Shown: in pieces, positions 53,936 through 64,000 of the stretch
Position numbering within the stretch: position 1 is the stretch's first letter
How the letters are laid out: each line of letters begins with the position of its first letter
DNA from: Guadua angustifolia
Lineage: Eukaryota; Streptophyta; Magnoliopsida; Poales; Poaceae
Assembly (NCBI GenBank): GCA_036346375.1
Contig: CM070505.1
Coordinates: forward strand, 54,310,626 to 54,374,625
Length of the DNA stretch: 64,000 nt
Direction of reading: 5' to 3'
Program-made: the position numbers and the translations under genes
The notes under the pieces: model-generated
Told to the model about the DNA's origin: nothing
Databases searched by the model: none
What the model saw: the letters and a program-made list of their open reading frames with translations, nothing else

Positions 53936-55700
53936 ATGGACGGTGAAGGAATTGATCAAGAAGAATTTATGAGAAATTTGATTTTGGGATGTGGTGGTCA
54001 TGAGGCGGCGGAGCCTGAACCCGCCCTCATGGCCGCCGAGGCCACCGAGGCCGATGAGGCTGCAGAGCACGATGAGGCCGGCGAGGTAACAATCAGTCAC
54101 GTTCATGATTGTCGGTTCCACTATCATGCTAAGCCAACATTCTGACCCGTTCATAATTGTACCATGCTTTCAGATCGGTCAACCATGCAGGCAATCACAT
54201 CAGCAAGGTCCAAGCAAGAAGTCGAAGGCAAGACATGTTGTCACCGAAGTCGGCGAGAACGGCGAACCTCTTGCACCCGCAGGGGCGCTTGGGCCGTTCA
54301 ATTCGGCATGCGGCGTCCATGTTAGGGACCACGTGCCAATTAGCATAGCAAAATGGGATCAGGTTCCTGAAGAAACGAAGAACATGCTTTTGAATGATTT
54401 GAAGGAGACATTCACCTTCCCGCAAGAGACTGAAAAGAAGGTGAAGAGTTACGCTCTCAAGAAGATGGCTATCGCATTCCAAACTTATAAAAAGAAGTTG
54501 AACATGGAGTATATCAAGAAGAATCGAACGCCCGACTTCAACAAGCACCCAAAGTTGCAAGATCACTGGGATGCGTTCGTGAACTACAAGACTTCGGACG
54601 AAGGTCAAAGTTTGAGTGAGAAGAATAAGCTGAATGCACAGAAGAAGAATTATCACCACCGACTCGGCCCTGGTGGTTACCGCCATGCAATACCCAAATG
54701 GGAGAAGAGGGAACAGGACCTGCTAGCGAAGGGTGTCGCACCCGCAACAATGGATTGGCCCGACAGAGCAAAGCATTGGTTCTATGCTCACGGCGGCGCT
54801 CTTGATGATAACGGCAATGCTGTGTTTGGGGAGGTGTTAAGAGATGTGGCCAGAAGGCTTGTATAGTCCATCGAGAGTCTTCCGGGGTAGCCGTGCCAAA
54901 CAGGAGAACAACGAGCTAACAAGGGCCTGCAAAATCGAGCGACTGGGCGTACACGAGGCATTGGTGTCGCCCCATGGAAGGTTGGTTTCGCCAGACGCCG
55001 AGACCTATAGGAGTCGGGCGAAGAGCAAGGCTTGCAGAACACAATAGCTTAGTGCGCTTGAAGAACGCTGAATCAAACACAGGAGAGAATGCAAGAAGAG
55101 ATCCAAGAGAGGTGCGATTAACCTTGAGCCAACAGGCGAGACGGGCCAAGAACCTCCAAGTAATCCTAACATCATCAGCCCGGCAGCGGAAGCATACCCG
55201 CTTCGGTGGGCTGCCAGAAGCGGACTTGGACAAGTATCCCGTAGACGACATCAGACAGCGGACACCTTGTGAGCTGCGTCCAAGCGCGGAGCCTTTCCTT
55301 CAAGGCGGCCGACGGCATGGCTCACCCATTGGAGCCGGGGCAGCTTATCCATAGCCAACAGATATCGTCAGGATACTCTAAGGTCTCGGTGGAGGAAGTA
55401 TGCCCAGGGTACGAGGACCTTGACCTCGAAATTCCTGGAGGTGACGGGACTACGAAGCTAGGAGAGGTAGTACACAATTTCATCTTATGGCGCAAACGGT
55501 ACATAATTTTTCGGGATAACATGGATGTGTCCTCTCTACGAAGAAGCCCGAGAAGAAACCCGTCTCCTACACCACCTCCTGCGCATATAAGCCCGACAAG
55601 AAGCCCGTCTCCTACACCATCTCCTGCGCATATAAGCCCCGGAAGAAGCCCGTCTCCTCCCAAGAAGGCGCCGACTCCTACACCACCTCCGCGCACCTAA
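53936..55700 (+). pseudogene. CACTA second gene, Transposase_24 part
   Basis: Multi-exon CACTA accessory/transposase gene. Exon 1 is 53936-54085 (50 codons, MDGEGIDQEEF..., acidic Ala/Glu-rich) and ends at GTAAC. Exon 2 begins after CAG at 54174 in phase 0 and stays open to TAG 54864. It contains the Transposase_24-like domain (PF03004): ISIAKWDQVPEETKNMLLND, HPKLQDHWDAFVNYKTSDEG and WPDRAKHWFYAHGG. The expected follow-on GRTRGIGVAPWKVGF occurs at about 54943-54990 in a shifted frame, so the gene is broken by stops and indels. A further exon-like frame at 55269-55700 has ADGMAHPLEPG, VSVEEVCPGYEDLDLEIPGG, FILWRKRYIIF and a proline/serine repeat (RSPSPTP). It probably binds element ends. Confidence 0.85.
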
Positions 55701-57528
55701 GCACCACAAGAAGCCCGTCTCCTCCCAAGAAGGCACCGACCAAGGGAAACAAGCCAGCTCGGCCAGCAGCTCCCAAGAAGACGGGGTCCTCCACCCAATC
55801 CAAGAAGCTGGGTCCACTTCCGAAGCTGCCATATGATATGACCGATGAGGAGACTAAGAAGATAGTAAAAGGCAAGGTAACTAAATTTCTTAGACCCAAG
55901 TCATCAGAGAAGAAGGTTCAACCTGGCATAGAAGAATTTCACAAAGGCTTGATGACTATTAAAAATTTGAAGGATAAAAAAGAAATGCCTCGCCAATCAA
56001 ACTACGAGCGCACATTGAGTAAGGAATGCCCCAAGAAGAAGATGTCAGCTGAGGGGAAGGGTACGAAGATGCAACAATTCTTCGATGAAACTGGCCTTGA
56101 CGCAAATCAAATATTAGGCACGACAAAGATTGAGTTTGCCTAAGTAAGATGGCCATTTAAAGTGGGCGGATCATTGGTCAGGCGTGAGGAGCTGCCCCAG
56201 CTAACGACAAAGATGCGGCAATTTCATGAATGGTACTTGGACGCGACCAAGTATGGTCTACTGATTGTTCATTTGTCAAGTACAAGCAACAAGATTTTTT
56301 CACGGTGAAGGTGAATTTTTGTCGAATGGGACTACATATATGATCTATACCGCACGAGCGCCTCGGTAGCGTCCTTGATGGGTTCTTTGGACTCTGTAAG
56401 TGTCTTAATTATTTACAAAAACTATCGTGCACTCCTTGTACTATACTAACTTGCAAGCCTAACTAATTTCTTATTTAGCATGGAGATACAAAGATGCCGA
56501 AGGGAACGTATTTTCGACATAGGCTTCATGGACCCAGTAGTTATCAACGAGACAACCGTTAGAGACCACCCAAGCGATATAGAGACTATCGTATTCAATG
56601 AGCTAATGGGTCAAAAATATAAGTCAAAGATATATCTAGCCTACGCATTTGAGTACGTGTTTTCATACCACCTCGTTCTACTCCTTTTTCATAACACGAT
56701 GTTAGAACTAATTAGTTATCTACGTTGACATATCTATGTATAGTTTTCACTGGATTCTTCTTATGATCGAGCTAGATCGTAGCTCGATCACAATTATGGA
56801 CTCGTAAAGGAGACAAATTAAAAAGTATCAAAACTTTATCGACATGCTCAACCGGTATTAATTCTTGTTCCTTTCATTATCATACTAGTTCTATTTCCTT
56901 CAATTTGAAACAAATTCTAATCATGTACAATTTGTAATCACATGTGTAGTGCATTCGCACAGTTTCGTGCTAAAAACGTGGGTGTATTCAAGGAGAAATT
57001 TGACATTACAATTGCCTCTCATGTACATATATCATAATGCTAGCTTTTTAGTTAGTTAACTTAATTTCCTTGCATCCATTTCACTCTTTCAACTTTTTCC
57101 ACCGTAGATCTTGAGTCAGCCGCCGGGTAACAATTTATGCGGCTACTATGTATGTGAGTTTATGCACACCCAAACCGGAGCCGCCGACCGCATGCTAAAA
57201 GGCAACAAGGGGGTGAGCAAATATAATTACTAGCTTTAATGATGTATAGGTACTCCTTATATCTTGTACAAATTCAAGTATTGATTAGTTAATGACTTAA
57301 CGACAGGTGCCTCAATATTTGGCGGAACAAGGTTCGGAACTCTCACCGGCACGAGTGAGAGCAATCCAAGAACAACTCGTCGGCTTTATTTACGATGAGG
57401 TCGTAAATCCAAAAGGCGAGTTTCATGAACCAAATTTAAACAGGTGGGGCCCTTCGATAAGGACCGGTGAACTGTCGGGGTCGACATCTACGGATAGCAC
57501 GAGCGACGCGCGTAAAAGATCCCGATGA
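55701..57528 (+). pseudogene. CACTA second gene, Ulp1/C48-like cysteine protease part
   Basis: Continuation of the same gene: linker frame 55838-56143 (MTDEETKKIVKGKVTKF...), an exon at about 56479-56660 (MEIQRCRRERIFDIGFMDP), then the protease core over several exons. The Ulp1-type active site is complete: His at 56748 (HWILLMIELD), Asp at 56799 (IMDS), Gln at 57117 and Cys at 57138 (SQPPGNNLCGYYVC). TAA at 56805, right after MDS, interrupts an otherwise continuing frame (KKYQNFIDMLNR). The last exon, 57307-57525, ends TSDARKRSR and TGA. C48 domains occur in other plant CACTA and MULE elements; the substrate is unknown (SUMO or a related modifier, by family). Confidence 0.85.
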
Positions 57529-57802
57529 ACATAAGGAAAAAAATACTAAAGTTGTAATTAAAGTTGTGTACATATATATTGTAATACAATAGACGATGAG
57601 CAGAAGAACAAATATGTGTACATATTTTAATACATTAGATGTAATTAAATTTGTTAATGAATGTTCAGTGATTTAATTATCAGGCAAAGTGCATGATTGA
57701 TTATCTGTGCTTTTAATTAGTTGTGATTTAACACACACACATATATATAATAGCTACTGGAAACACACACAAACAGACATATATATATATACACACACAA
57801 AA
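57529..57802 (+). other. CACTA 3' flank with microsatellite
   Basis: AT-rich 3' region. Mixed (CA)n and (TA)n simple repeats at about 57729-57800. No gene. Confidence 0.6.
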
Positions 57803-57839
57803 CATCAGTACCGGTTGGTGTCTCCAACCGGTACTGATG
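57803..57839. repeat. CACTA subterminal inverted repeat (right)
   Basis: CATCAGTACCGGTTGG - TGTCT - CCAACCGGTACTGATG, a perfect 16-bp hairpin. The outer terminal repeat is missing; the next base starts the minus-strand LTR. Confidence 0.9.
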
Positions 57840-60203
57840 AGGGCCTGGTTACCACAACAGGGCCCCCTCTTGCACCATGTGAGCCACCTCGTGTGAGGAC
57901 TGGTTACCTCTACCTGGGTCTCATACCACCATGATAGTACCAAAGCTAAGACATTGCAAATTAGTCAGCTAGGCTGCCCCATAACAGACATGTGGTTGCA
58001 TGATTGACTCAAGTCAAAGGCTTGCAAGGTTAAGTCCTTAGAGTGATCAAAGCAAGACTTGCACATACCCTTTGCCCATCGAGCCCACCCAGGCACACTT
58101 GCCCTTGCCACTTGCTCCGATCTAAATCATAGCCACCCCAATTGATTACCAAGCACCACGTGCCATCAACAATTCAATATCGTTGCGTGATATCCATCGC
58201 CACAACAACTCAATCTCATCGTGTGACCACACATGACACACAAATTCACATCATTGTTCCATAATCCATTAGTCAAGATTAATAATAAGTGATTCATATA
58301 CATGTGATGACGTGGCATGGCTAAGCAATCTAATCCGATCTAACCATCCCATATTGGTTTTATTATTAACCAACTATAGTAAACCAATCTAAGGTGACAA
58401 ATGGATCATGGCATATAATCGACAAGGTAGGGTGTAATTCAAAGGGTATGATATCTAAATCCCAATTTAGATTGAAATCATTTATACACATGAAATAATA
58501 TGCAATAAGGTAAAACAAAATAGCAATTTTGCAAACATGGGTTCAACATGATCAAAGCACAACTTGCCTTCATTAAGCTCCTAGTCCTGTTCTGGAAATT
58601 GATCTTGAGTTGCCAATTCCTCCTCCGAAGCCTCGCACAATTCAATGTCTACGTGAATCAAAAAGGAAAAGCAAATAAATACCCAAAACAGAGAGAAATA
58701 ATTCTAAAAATCAAACAAAAGCTACCACTAGATAGATCTCAATTTTACAAATTTTTAGAAATTTGAATCACCTCAATCGGAGTTTGTATGAGGGAGAACG
58801 AGCTCTCGGAAGATTCAAAATCCTAAAAATTGGAAAATTGGAAAATCAAATAATATCCGAATTATTTTTCTAAACGAAATTTGTATTATTGCGTCACGCT
58901 GACGTCAGCCATGCTCGGACCAATGCGGTGTCGCCATGTGGCCTCGGTCCACAGACCCGGTCCATGGGACCTCATCGGTCCACGGTGGACCTGGTCCACA
59001 AGATCTGACCCACCGACGGCTGGGACCCACAGCGTTGACTCAGCACCGATGCGACGCACACGTTAGCGACCACGCCAACACCACGTAGTAGCACGAGTCA
59101 AGATGGCCTCCACATGGCGATCATCCGACCGAGCCACCTCGGCTGCGGTGGCGCAGAGCCCTAGGGTTGCCGGCGATGAGCGAGCAGCACTTCTCCAGAC
59201 TCACCTTGATGCCGCCAATCTACTGACGCAAATAGATCTTGGATTCGGGCACTGGTTCGGTGGCGGCGTGGCTTCTTCTTCGGCGGCATCGACCTTCACG
59301 GTGTTGCTTCCCCTGGCTGATGCTTCGGCGAGGCTAACACGAGCACCAGATGCACCTTGACACGGCGGTTGTGTTGATCCGGTCAGTGACCCGAAACAAC
59401 CACCAACGGCGGCTAATCGGCAATGTGAAGATTGCGGGGGCGCTCGGCGATCTTCTCGGATTCCAGGCAAACGGCGGCTACTCGGGGAGTCTCACCTTAG
59501 GGTTTGGGCCTGCGGCTTCAGGGCGAGCCTGGTGCGCGCTTTTTATAGCCACCTCCACCTACTCCGCCGGTGAATCGGACTAGGAGTCCGCGGCGGCTAC
59601 GGCGCAAACTCCTAAAGTCCAGCACGGTCACGCTTCGGAGAAGACGACGGGGAGCCCTCCACGTGCCCTGATCTGCGGTTGAGATGCACGCGACGCAACA
59701 CAGTCCAAACCGCACGTCGAAATCAACGGACATCATCCTATCCCTAATCCGGTTCAATCCTCGCCACACCTAGGTGATCCAACGGTCAACGACGGTCCAT
59801 CTAGAACCCAGGCCAAACGGGCCGGGTAACCGAGCTAACTAGGCCGCAATGAGCCGGGTTGGTGCGCACAATACTGGGCTCGGCCCAGTACTGTTCATAT
59901 GATATTTCAAGCTTTTTCTTTTAAAAGAAATATAGAAAATAACTTTGATTTATTTGGGCAAATAAAAACACCAGGAAAAATCCAAGAAAAATCTCAAAAA
60001 TACTTTGAGACATTCTAGACACAAATAAAATATTTTTAGTAAAACTTTATTTTCAATTTATCTACATATAATTAGTTTTTCACAAAAGGGCAATATACTT
60101 AATTTAAAATAATTCAAATAAATCTCAAAAAAATCCAATAAATCTACAAATAGCAATAAAGCACTATTAATTAATTTAAAAGAGCCAAATTTGGGATGTT
60201 ACA
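57840..60203 (-). repeat. Truncated Tekay-like LTR on the minus strand
   Basis: Reverse complement of the family at 60337-63441. On the minus strand it starts TGTAACATCCC at 60203 and runs to 57840, lacking the last roughly 0.85 kb. A minus-strand TATA box CTATAAAAAG lies at 59539-59548. Shared blocks include ATGTCTCAAAGTATTTTTGA and CAACCACATGTCTGTTAT. Plus-strand frames at 58881-59583 are shadows. It adjoins the CACTA right end directly. Confidence 0.85.
59539..59548 (-). promoter_or_regulatory. TATA box of the minus-strand LTR
   Basis: CTATAAAAAG on the minus strand, in a GC-rich region about 0.66 kb from the LTR start. Confidence 0.55.
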
Positions 60204-60336
60204 GGAGGCGACACATGGCAGCATCCTAATCATTTAGATTCGATCGAATGGTGGTGACTGTGGTGAGAACTGAGGCGTTGGTGCGACGCAACTATCATGG
60301 TGGGTGACACGCGGCAAGATCTGGGTCATTGGCTTC
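60204..60336 (-). repeat. LTR-like remnant, left part (split by the solo LTR)
   Basis: 133 bp that belong with 63442-64000: the two pieces are separated only by the solo LTR and one copy of its TSD. No gene. Confidence 0.5.
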
Positions 60337-63300
60337 TGTAATATTCCAATTTTTGAGTTTTTATTTATTTAATATTATTTGATTGCAATTTATGATTTTT
60401 GTGAATTTTCTGGATTTAATTGGATTTTACGAGATTTATTTGAATTATTATATATTACCTTTTGTTAAGAAATAATTATAAAAATAAAAGTTTAAAATAA
60501 AGTTTTACCAAAAATATTTTATTTAGGTCCAGAATGTCTCAAAGTATTTTTGAGATTTTTCTTGGAATTTTTAGAAGTGTTTTATTACCTTAAACAAATC
60601 AAATCAATTTCTTGAATTATTTTAATCGGAAATCCCCGGAAATTCACCGTAAACAGTACTGGGCTGGCCCAATTACTGTGCGGACCGTGGAACGGGAGGG
60701 ATAACCTCGACCGTTGGATTAGGATCCAAGGGTCCACATTGATCCACATCATTTAAGTAAACCCTAATGTTAGCGACCATTAGATCAAGATCGAACGGTT
60801 ACCATTGATCGGTACCGGTTCGGAAACCCTAAGCCATCCGACCGTCGGATCAGAATCGAATGGGCATTGGTCGTCGTCTTCGGCATGGACTCCGAGCTCG
60901 ATTCGAACCCACCGCCGCCGCCGTGTCCGTGGAGGTTTCCATGTTTCCGCGCCATGCCAGGTATTTAAGGGCACCGGACCCCCTTCCCGAGACTTACCTC
61001 GAGCCGCCGCACAATTCCTCTGCCGCATCGTCGCCCGAGGAGCATCGAAGCCGTCGCGAAAGGTTGCCGGAGTTCCGTGGAGTTGCGCTGCGTTTTTCGT
61101 CACCGCCGGTGATTCATTCGTCGAGGCGAGGCCGGATTCGAGTTGGTCACGTCACGCCACGTCGGATTTGCTAACTCTTCTTCGCCGGGAAGCACCAAAG
61201 CGCCGTCGGGTAGGTCGTCGTCCCCAGCTCCGCGAAGATCTCGCCGCCGCCGGTCATTACCGATCGGGAGAAGCATCAACCGCCGGATCGTCATCGTGCG
61301 CTCAGGAATCGTCCACATCGGTTCGGTGAACAGTAACCCACACGGGTAAGTCTTAGCCGATGGATTTAGATCGTAGGGTCACAGTTTAGCCACGTCAGTT
61401 ATGAGCACAGTAAATCGCACGGGTAAGACTGATCGTTGGATCTAGATCGGATGGTTAGCAATCGGCCACGTCAGTAACTTAACCGAAATCGTTAGATTGG
61501 AATCCAGTGGTCCAGATTTAGCCACGTGTCATCCGTACAGTCGGGCGGGAGAAATTCGCATTTTTCTTTATAAAAATAATTCGACTAATTCGGATTTTAT
61601 GATTTTAGGGATTTTTCAGGATTTTAAAACTTCAAAGAGCTATAACTTTTGCATACGAACTCCGATTGAGGTGATTCAAATTCCTAAAAGTTTGTAAAAT
61701 TGAGATCTTTCTAATGGTGGCTTTTATTTGAATTTTTGAGTTCATTTGATCTTTGGTTTTGGTGTTTATTTGCTATTTCTTCTCGATTCGCGTAGACGTT
61801 AAATTGTGCAAGGCTTCGGAGGAGCAATTTGCAACTCAAGAATTATATTCAGACCAAGACCAGGATCTTAAGCAAGGCAAGTTGTGCTTTGATCATGTTG
61901 CACCCATGTTTGCAAAATTGCTATTTTGATTTACTCTATTGCATGATATTTTATGAGTACAAATGATTTCAACTTAACTTTGGGGATTAGTTAATGTACC
62001 CTTTTGGATTACACCCTACCTTGTTATTTGTATGCCATAATCCACTTGTCACCTTAGGTTGGTTCATTATAGTTGGTTAATACTGAAATCAACATGGATG
62101 GTTAGAACGGGATAGAATTGCTTAGCCATGCCACGTCATCACAAGTACATAAAATGTTGAGTATTAATTTTGACTAATGGAATATGGAACAACGATGATA
62201 ACATGTGTGTCATGTGTGGTCACACAAAGAGATTGGGTTGTCGTGGCGGGGAGGTCACACAACGATGTTGATTTGTGAGAAGCACATGGTGCTTGGTAAC
62301 CAACCGGGTGGTAATCACTTTATGATTGAAGCAAGTGGAAAGGGGCAAGTGTGCCAGGGTGGGCTCAGAGGAGCTGAGTGTATGTGTATGTCTTGCTTTA
62401 ATCAATCCTAAGGACTTAACCTTGAGAGCCTTTGACCTGAGTCTATCATGCAACCACATGTCTGTTATAGGGCAGCCTAGCTGACTAATTTGCAAATGCT
62501 TAACTTGAGTGCTATCGTGGTGGCATGAGACCCGGGTGGTGGTAACCAGTCCATGCTTGGGGTGGCTCACATGGCGCAAGAGGGGGCCTGTTGTGGTGGT
62601 GTAACCCTTGATGTTGAAACCTTAGCGGGTAGCATCGGGTTAAGAGGATGCATTGTAAAGGCTTTGTTATAATCGTTCACCTGTGTGGTGCATGGTTGTA
62701 TCAAGTGGGTAAAGTGCATAACCTCTGCAGAGTGTACAAACTATTCGGATAGCCGTGCTCACGGTATTGAGCAATGCTCGGGGATTACAGTCAAGGGGTA
62801 GTTAATTAAAATGAACAACTGGATGGGATGGCAGGATGCCATATGGATAATGGAACTTGACTTAGGATGGAAAACTTGGGTTTATTTGAGAATCACTGAA
62901 TCTATTTACTTGTTATTATTTGTTTTACTGTCTTTTCAATCTATGTATCGTATGTGTTCTTGAAATGCTGCTTTATTGCAAATGAGCCCTTAGCCTTTCC
63001 TTTGGAATAAGCCTGCATATAGCTATGATAGAATTGCATTTTGTGCACAGCTTGTTGAGTACGTGTTGGTGTACTCACCCTTGCTTAACAACCAACAACA
63101 ATGGAGGAATCATAAATCGTTATTGGAGGACTTTCAGGTGGACGCGTGTCACTAGGCCAATCCTTGTCAGTCGCATGTGGTGTGCTGATGGGACATCTAC
63201 GTTTTCTACTACTTTCCGCTGCATTTGTCTCATTGATCTTACTATTGCCTTGTGAGGCTGAATAATTGTAAGTGGTCATAAGATCATACACTAGTTATAT

Positions 63301-63441
63301 TCAATAAATAAAGTCTTATTATTCTTATCGTTGTGTATGATATGATGCTTACCAATGTTAAGCTGTGTGCACTAGCGATTGATCCTGGGACTAGTGCGGT
63401 AAAACACTGTGGATTCAAATTGGTGAATTCGGGTCCTTACA
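60337..63441 (+). mobile_element. Solo LTR of a Tekay-like gypsy family (3.1 kb)
   Basis: Starts TGTAATATTCC, ends GGGTCCTTACA, and is flanked by the perfect TSD GCTTC (60332-60336 and 63442-63446). No internal sequence. TATA-like GTATTTAAGG at about 60960. It contains the same blocks as LTR-C and gypsy-B LTRs: a mini-frame at 61795-61920, CTCTGCAGAG at 62722, a GAGTAC/GTACTC stem-loop at 63056-63077, and an AACTCCGATTGAGGTGATTC block at about 61659. Open frames inside (for example 60805-61329) are not supported as genes. Confidence 0.92.
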
Positions 63442-64000
63442 GCTTCAGATCCAAAGACCCAAGTAACACGACCGAGACAAAGCAGTGCGACTGACCAGTC
63501 ATGTGTCACATGGTGCACATCCAACAGTGCTTCGTGTATCCAACGGCCAAGACTTTGGCTTACTCTGGAAAACTCACACTGGTGAACGGCGATGACCCAT
63601 TAGGTGTTCGCTAGGTCAAAAGGTGAGATTTGAGGTGAGGAGTCCAAGGGTTGCGGTGGCACATTAAATAGGGGTCTCGGCTTCCCTGTAGGGCATGGAG
63701 CCCCAAACGGATTTAGTGGTGGTGGCGGAGATACGACCCAGATTTAGTGAGTCGGCGTGGCACAATCCTGGACATCCACGTGGATCCAATCCAACAGCTT
63801 ATGCGTCACAAGTGACGCGGGCAAGAAATGATGGTCGAATCAAGATCCAACAGCATGAATGCTAGGTGGCTAGGGTTTCACAGTGAGTAGGCTGCATGGG
63901 CCATGGTGTAGAGAAACAGGCCACACTGAATAGGCTTTGGTCCAACACTATTCAGGGGGATTAAAAAACCTTTTCTGAATAAAATAAATCAAAAAATAAA
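63442..64000 (-). repeat. LTR-like remnant, right part, continuing past the window
   Basis: On the minus strand it has a TATA-like CCTATTTAATG near 63664, preceded by a proline-codon-like CCGCCACCACCAC stretch, the layout seen at the promoters of the neighbouring LTRs. Probably a related LTR family in minus orientation. No gene. Confidence 0.4.

Larger units (their letters stand above)
14641..57839 (+). mobile_element. CACTA (En/Spm) transposon sequence, interrupted by nested retrotransposons
   Basis: CACTA material at 14641-16160, 24065-24186 and 49598-57839 is separated by later insertions. Components: subterminal ACCGGTT repeats at 14751-14913, 51015-51095 and 57803-57839; TNP2 N-terminus at 16081; TNP2 C-terminus at 49598-50192; and a second gene with Transposase_24 and Ulp1-like domains at 53936-57528. 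The left edge is a guess: CGCTACTACAGAAC at 14641 could be a worn CACTACTACAGA terminus. The right edge is cut at 57839 by an LTR. The middle of TNP2 is absent. I cannot tell whether this was one long element or two adjacent ones, because subterminal repeats also occur between the two genes. Confidence 0.65.

Noticed and set aside
54195..54686. 163-aa minus-strand frame
   Set aside because: Antisense of the Transposase_24 exon; the plus strand carries the family motifs.
60805..61349. 174-aa plus-strand and 107-aa minus-strand frames
   Set aside because: GC-rich promoter part of a solo LTR with a TSD; no similarity to known proteins and mutually overlapping.

Overview
This is a plant nuclear window, almost certainly from a grass (Poaceae), and every recognisable piece is transposable-element sequence. 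I found no host protein gene, rRNA or confident tRNA gene. The grass assignment rests on a BARE/Angela/RIRE1-like copia LTR (starting TGTTGG then GATATGCCCTAGAGG), Tekay/Del-type gypsy elements with tRNA-iMet primer sites, and CACTA subterminal repeats built on ACCGGTTGGT. The species cannot be fixed from the sequence.

Layout. 1-824: unassigned, LTR-like at its right edge. 825-7486: an old AT-rich Ty3/gypsy element (gypsy-A, CRM-like) with an intact 5' LTR, ruined gag-pol and a 3' LTR cut after 173 bp. 7641-13375: the gag/protease end and LTR of a SIRE/Maximus-type copia on the minus strand (copia-B); its LTR is split by a solo LTR of a second copia family (10818-12224, TSD GATTC). 13540-14240: a gypsy gag remnant (minus). 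14641-57839: CACTA (En/Spm) DNA-transposon sequence, broken up by later insertions. Its TNP2 transposase starts at 16081, is interrupted by a complete minus-strand copia (16161-24064, TSD GCCGA), resumes at 24070, and is interrupted again at 24187 by Tekay-type gypsy-B. The TNP2 C-terminus is found at 49598. A second CACTA gene (Transposase_24 plus a Ulp1/C48-like protease) lies at 53936-57528. 57840-64000: three LTRs of gypsy families related to gypsy-B, including a 3.1-kb solo LTR with TSD GCTTC.

Gypsy-B occupies 24187-45715 as LTR-internal-LTR-internal-LTR. Each internal region carries an extra sense ORF upstream of gag (270 aa in copy 1). Its predicted helix-strand-strand-strand-helix order resembles a dsRNA-binding fold. 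This is the best candidate for something undescribed, because an accessory protein is not a standard part of Tekay-type chromoviruses as I know them.

Data quality matters here. At 39060-40730, copy 2 of gypsy-B is a letter-by-letter mixture of the gypsy-B pol region and the unrelated LTR sequence found at 47340-48250. At 45716-47215 almost every base is stretched into a homopolymer run. Both look like sequencing or consensus artefacts, so gene decay in 37-48 kb should not be read as evolution. Decay in gypsy-A looks genuine: C-to-T stop codons plus lost catalytic residues.
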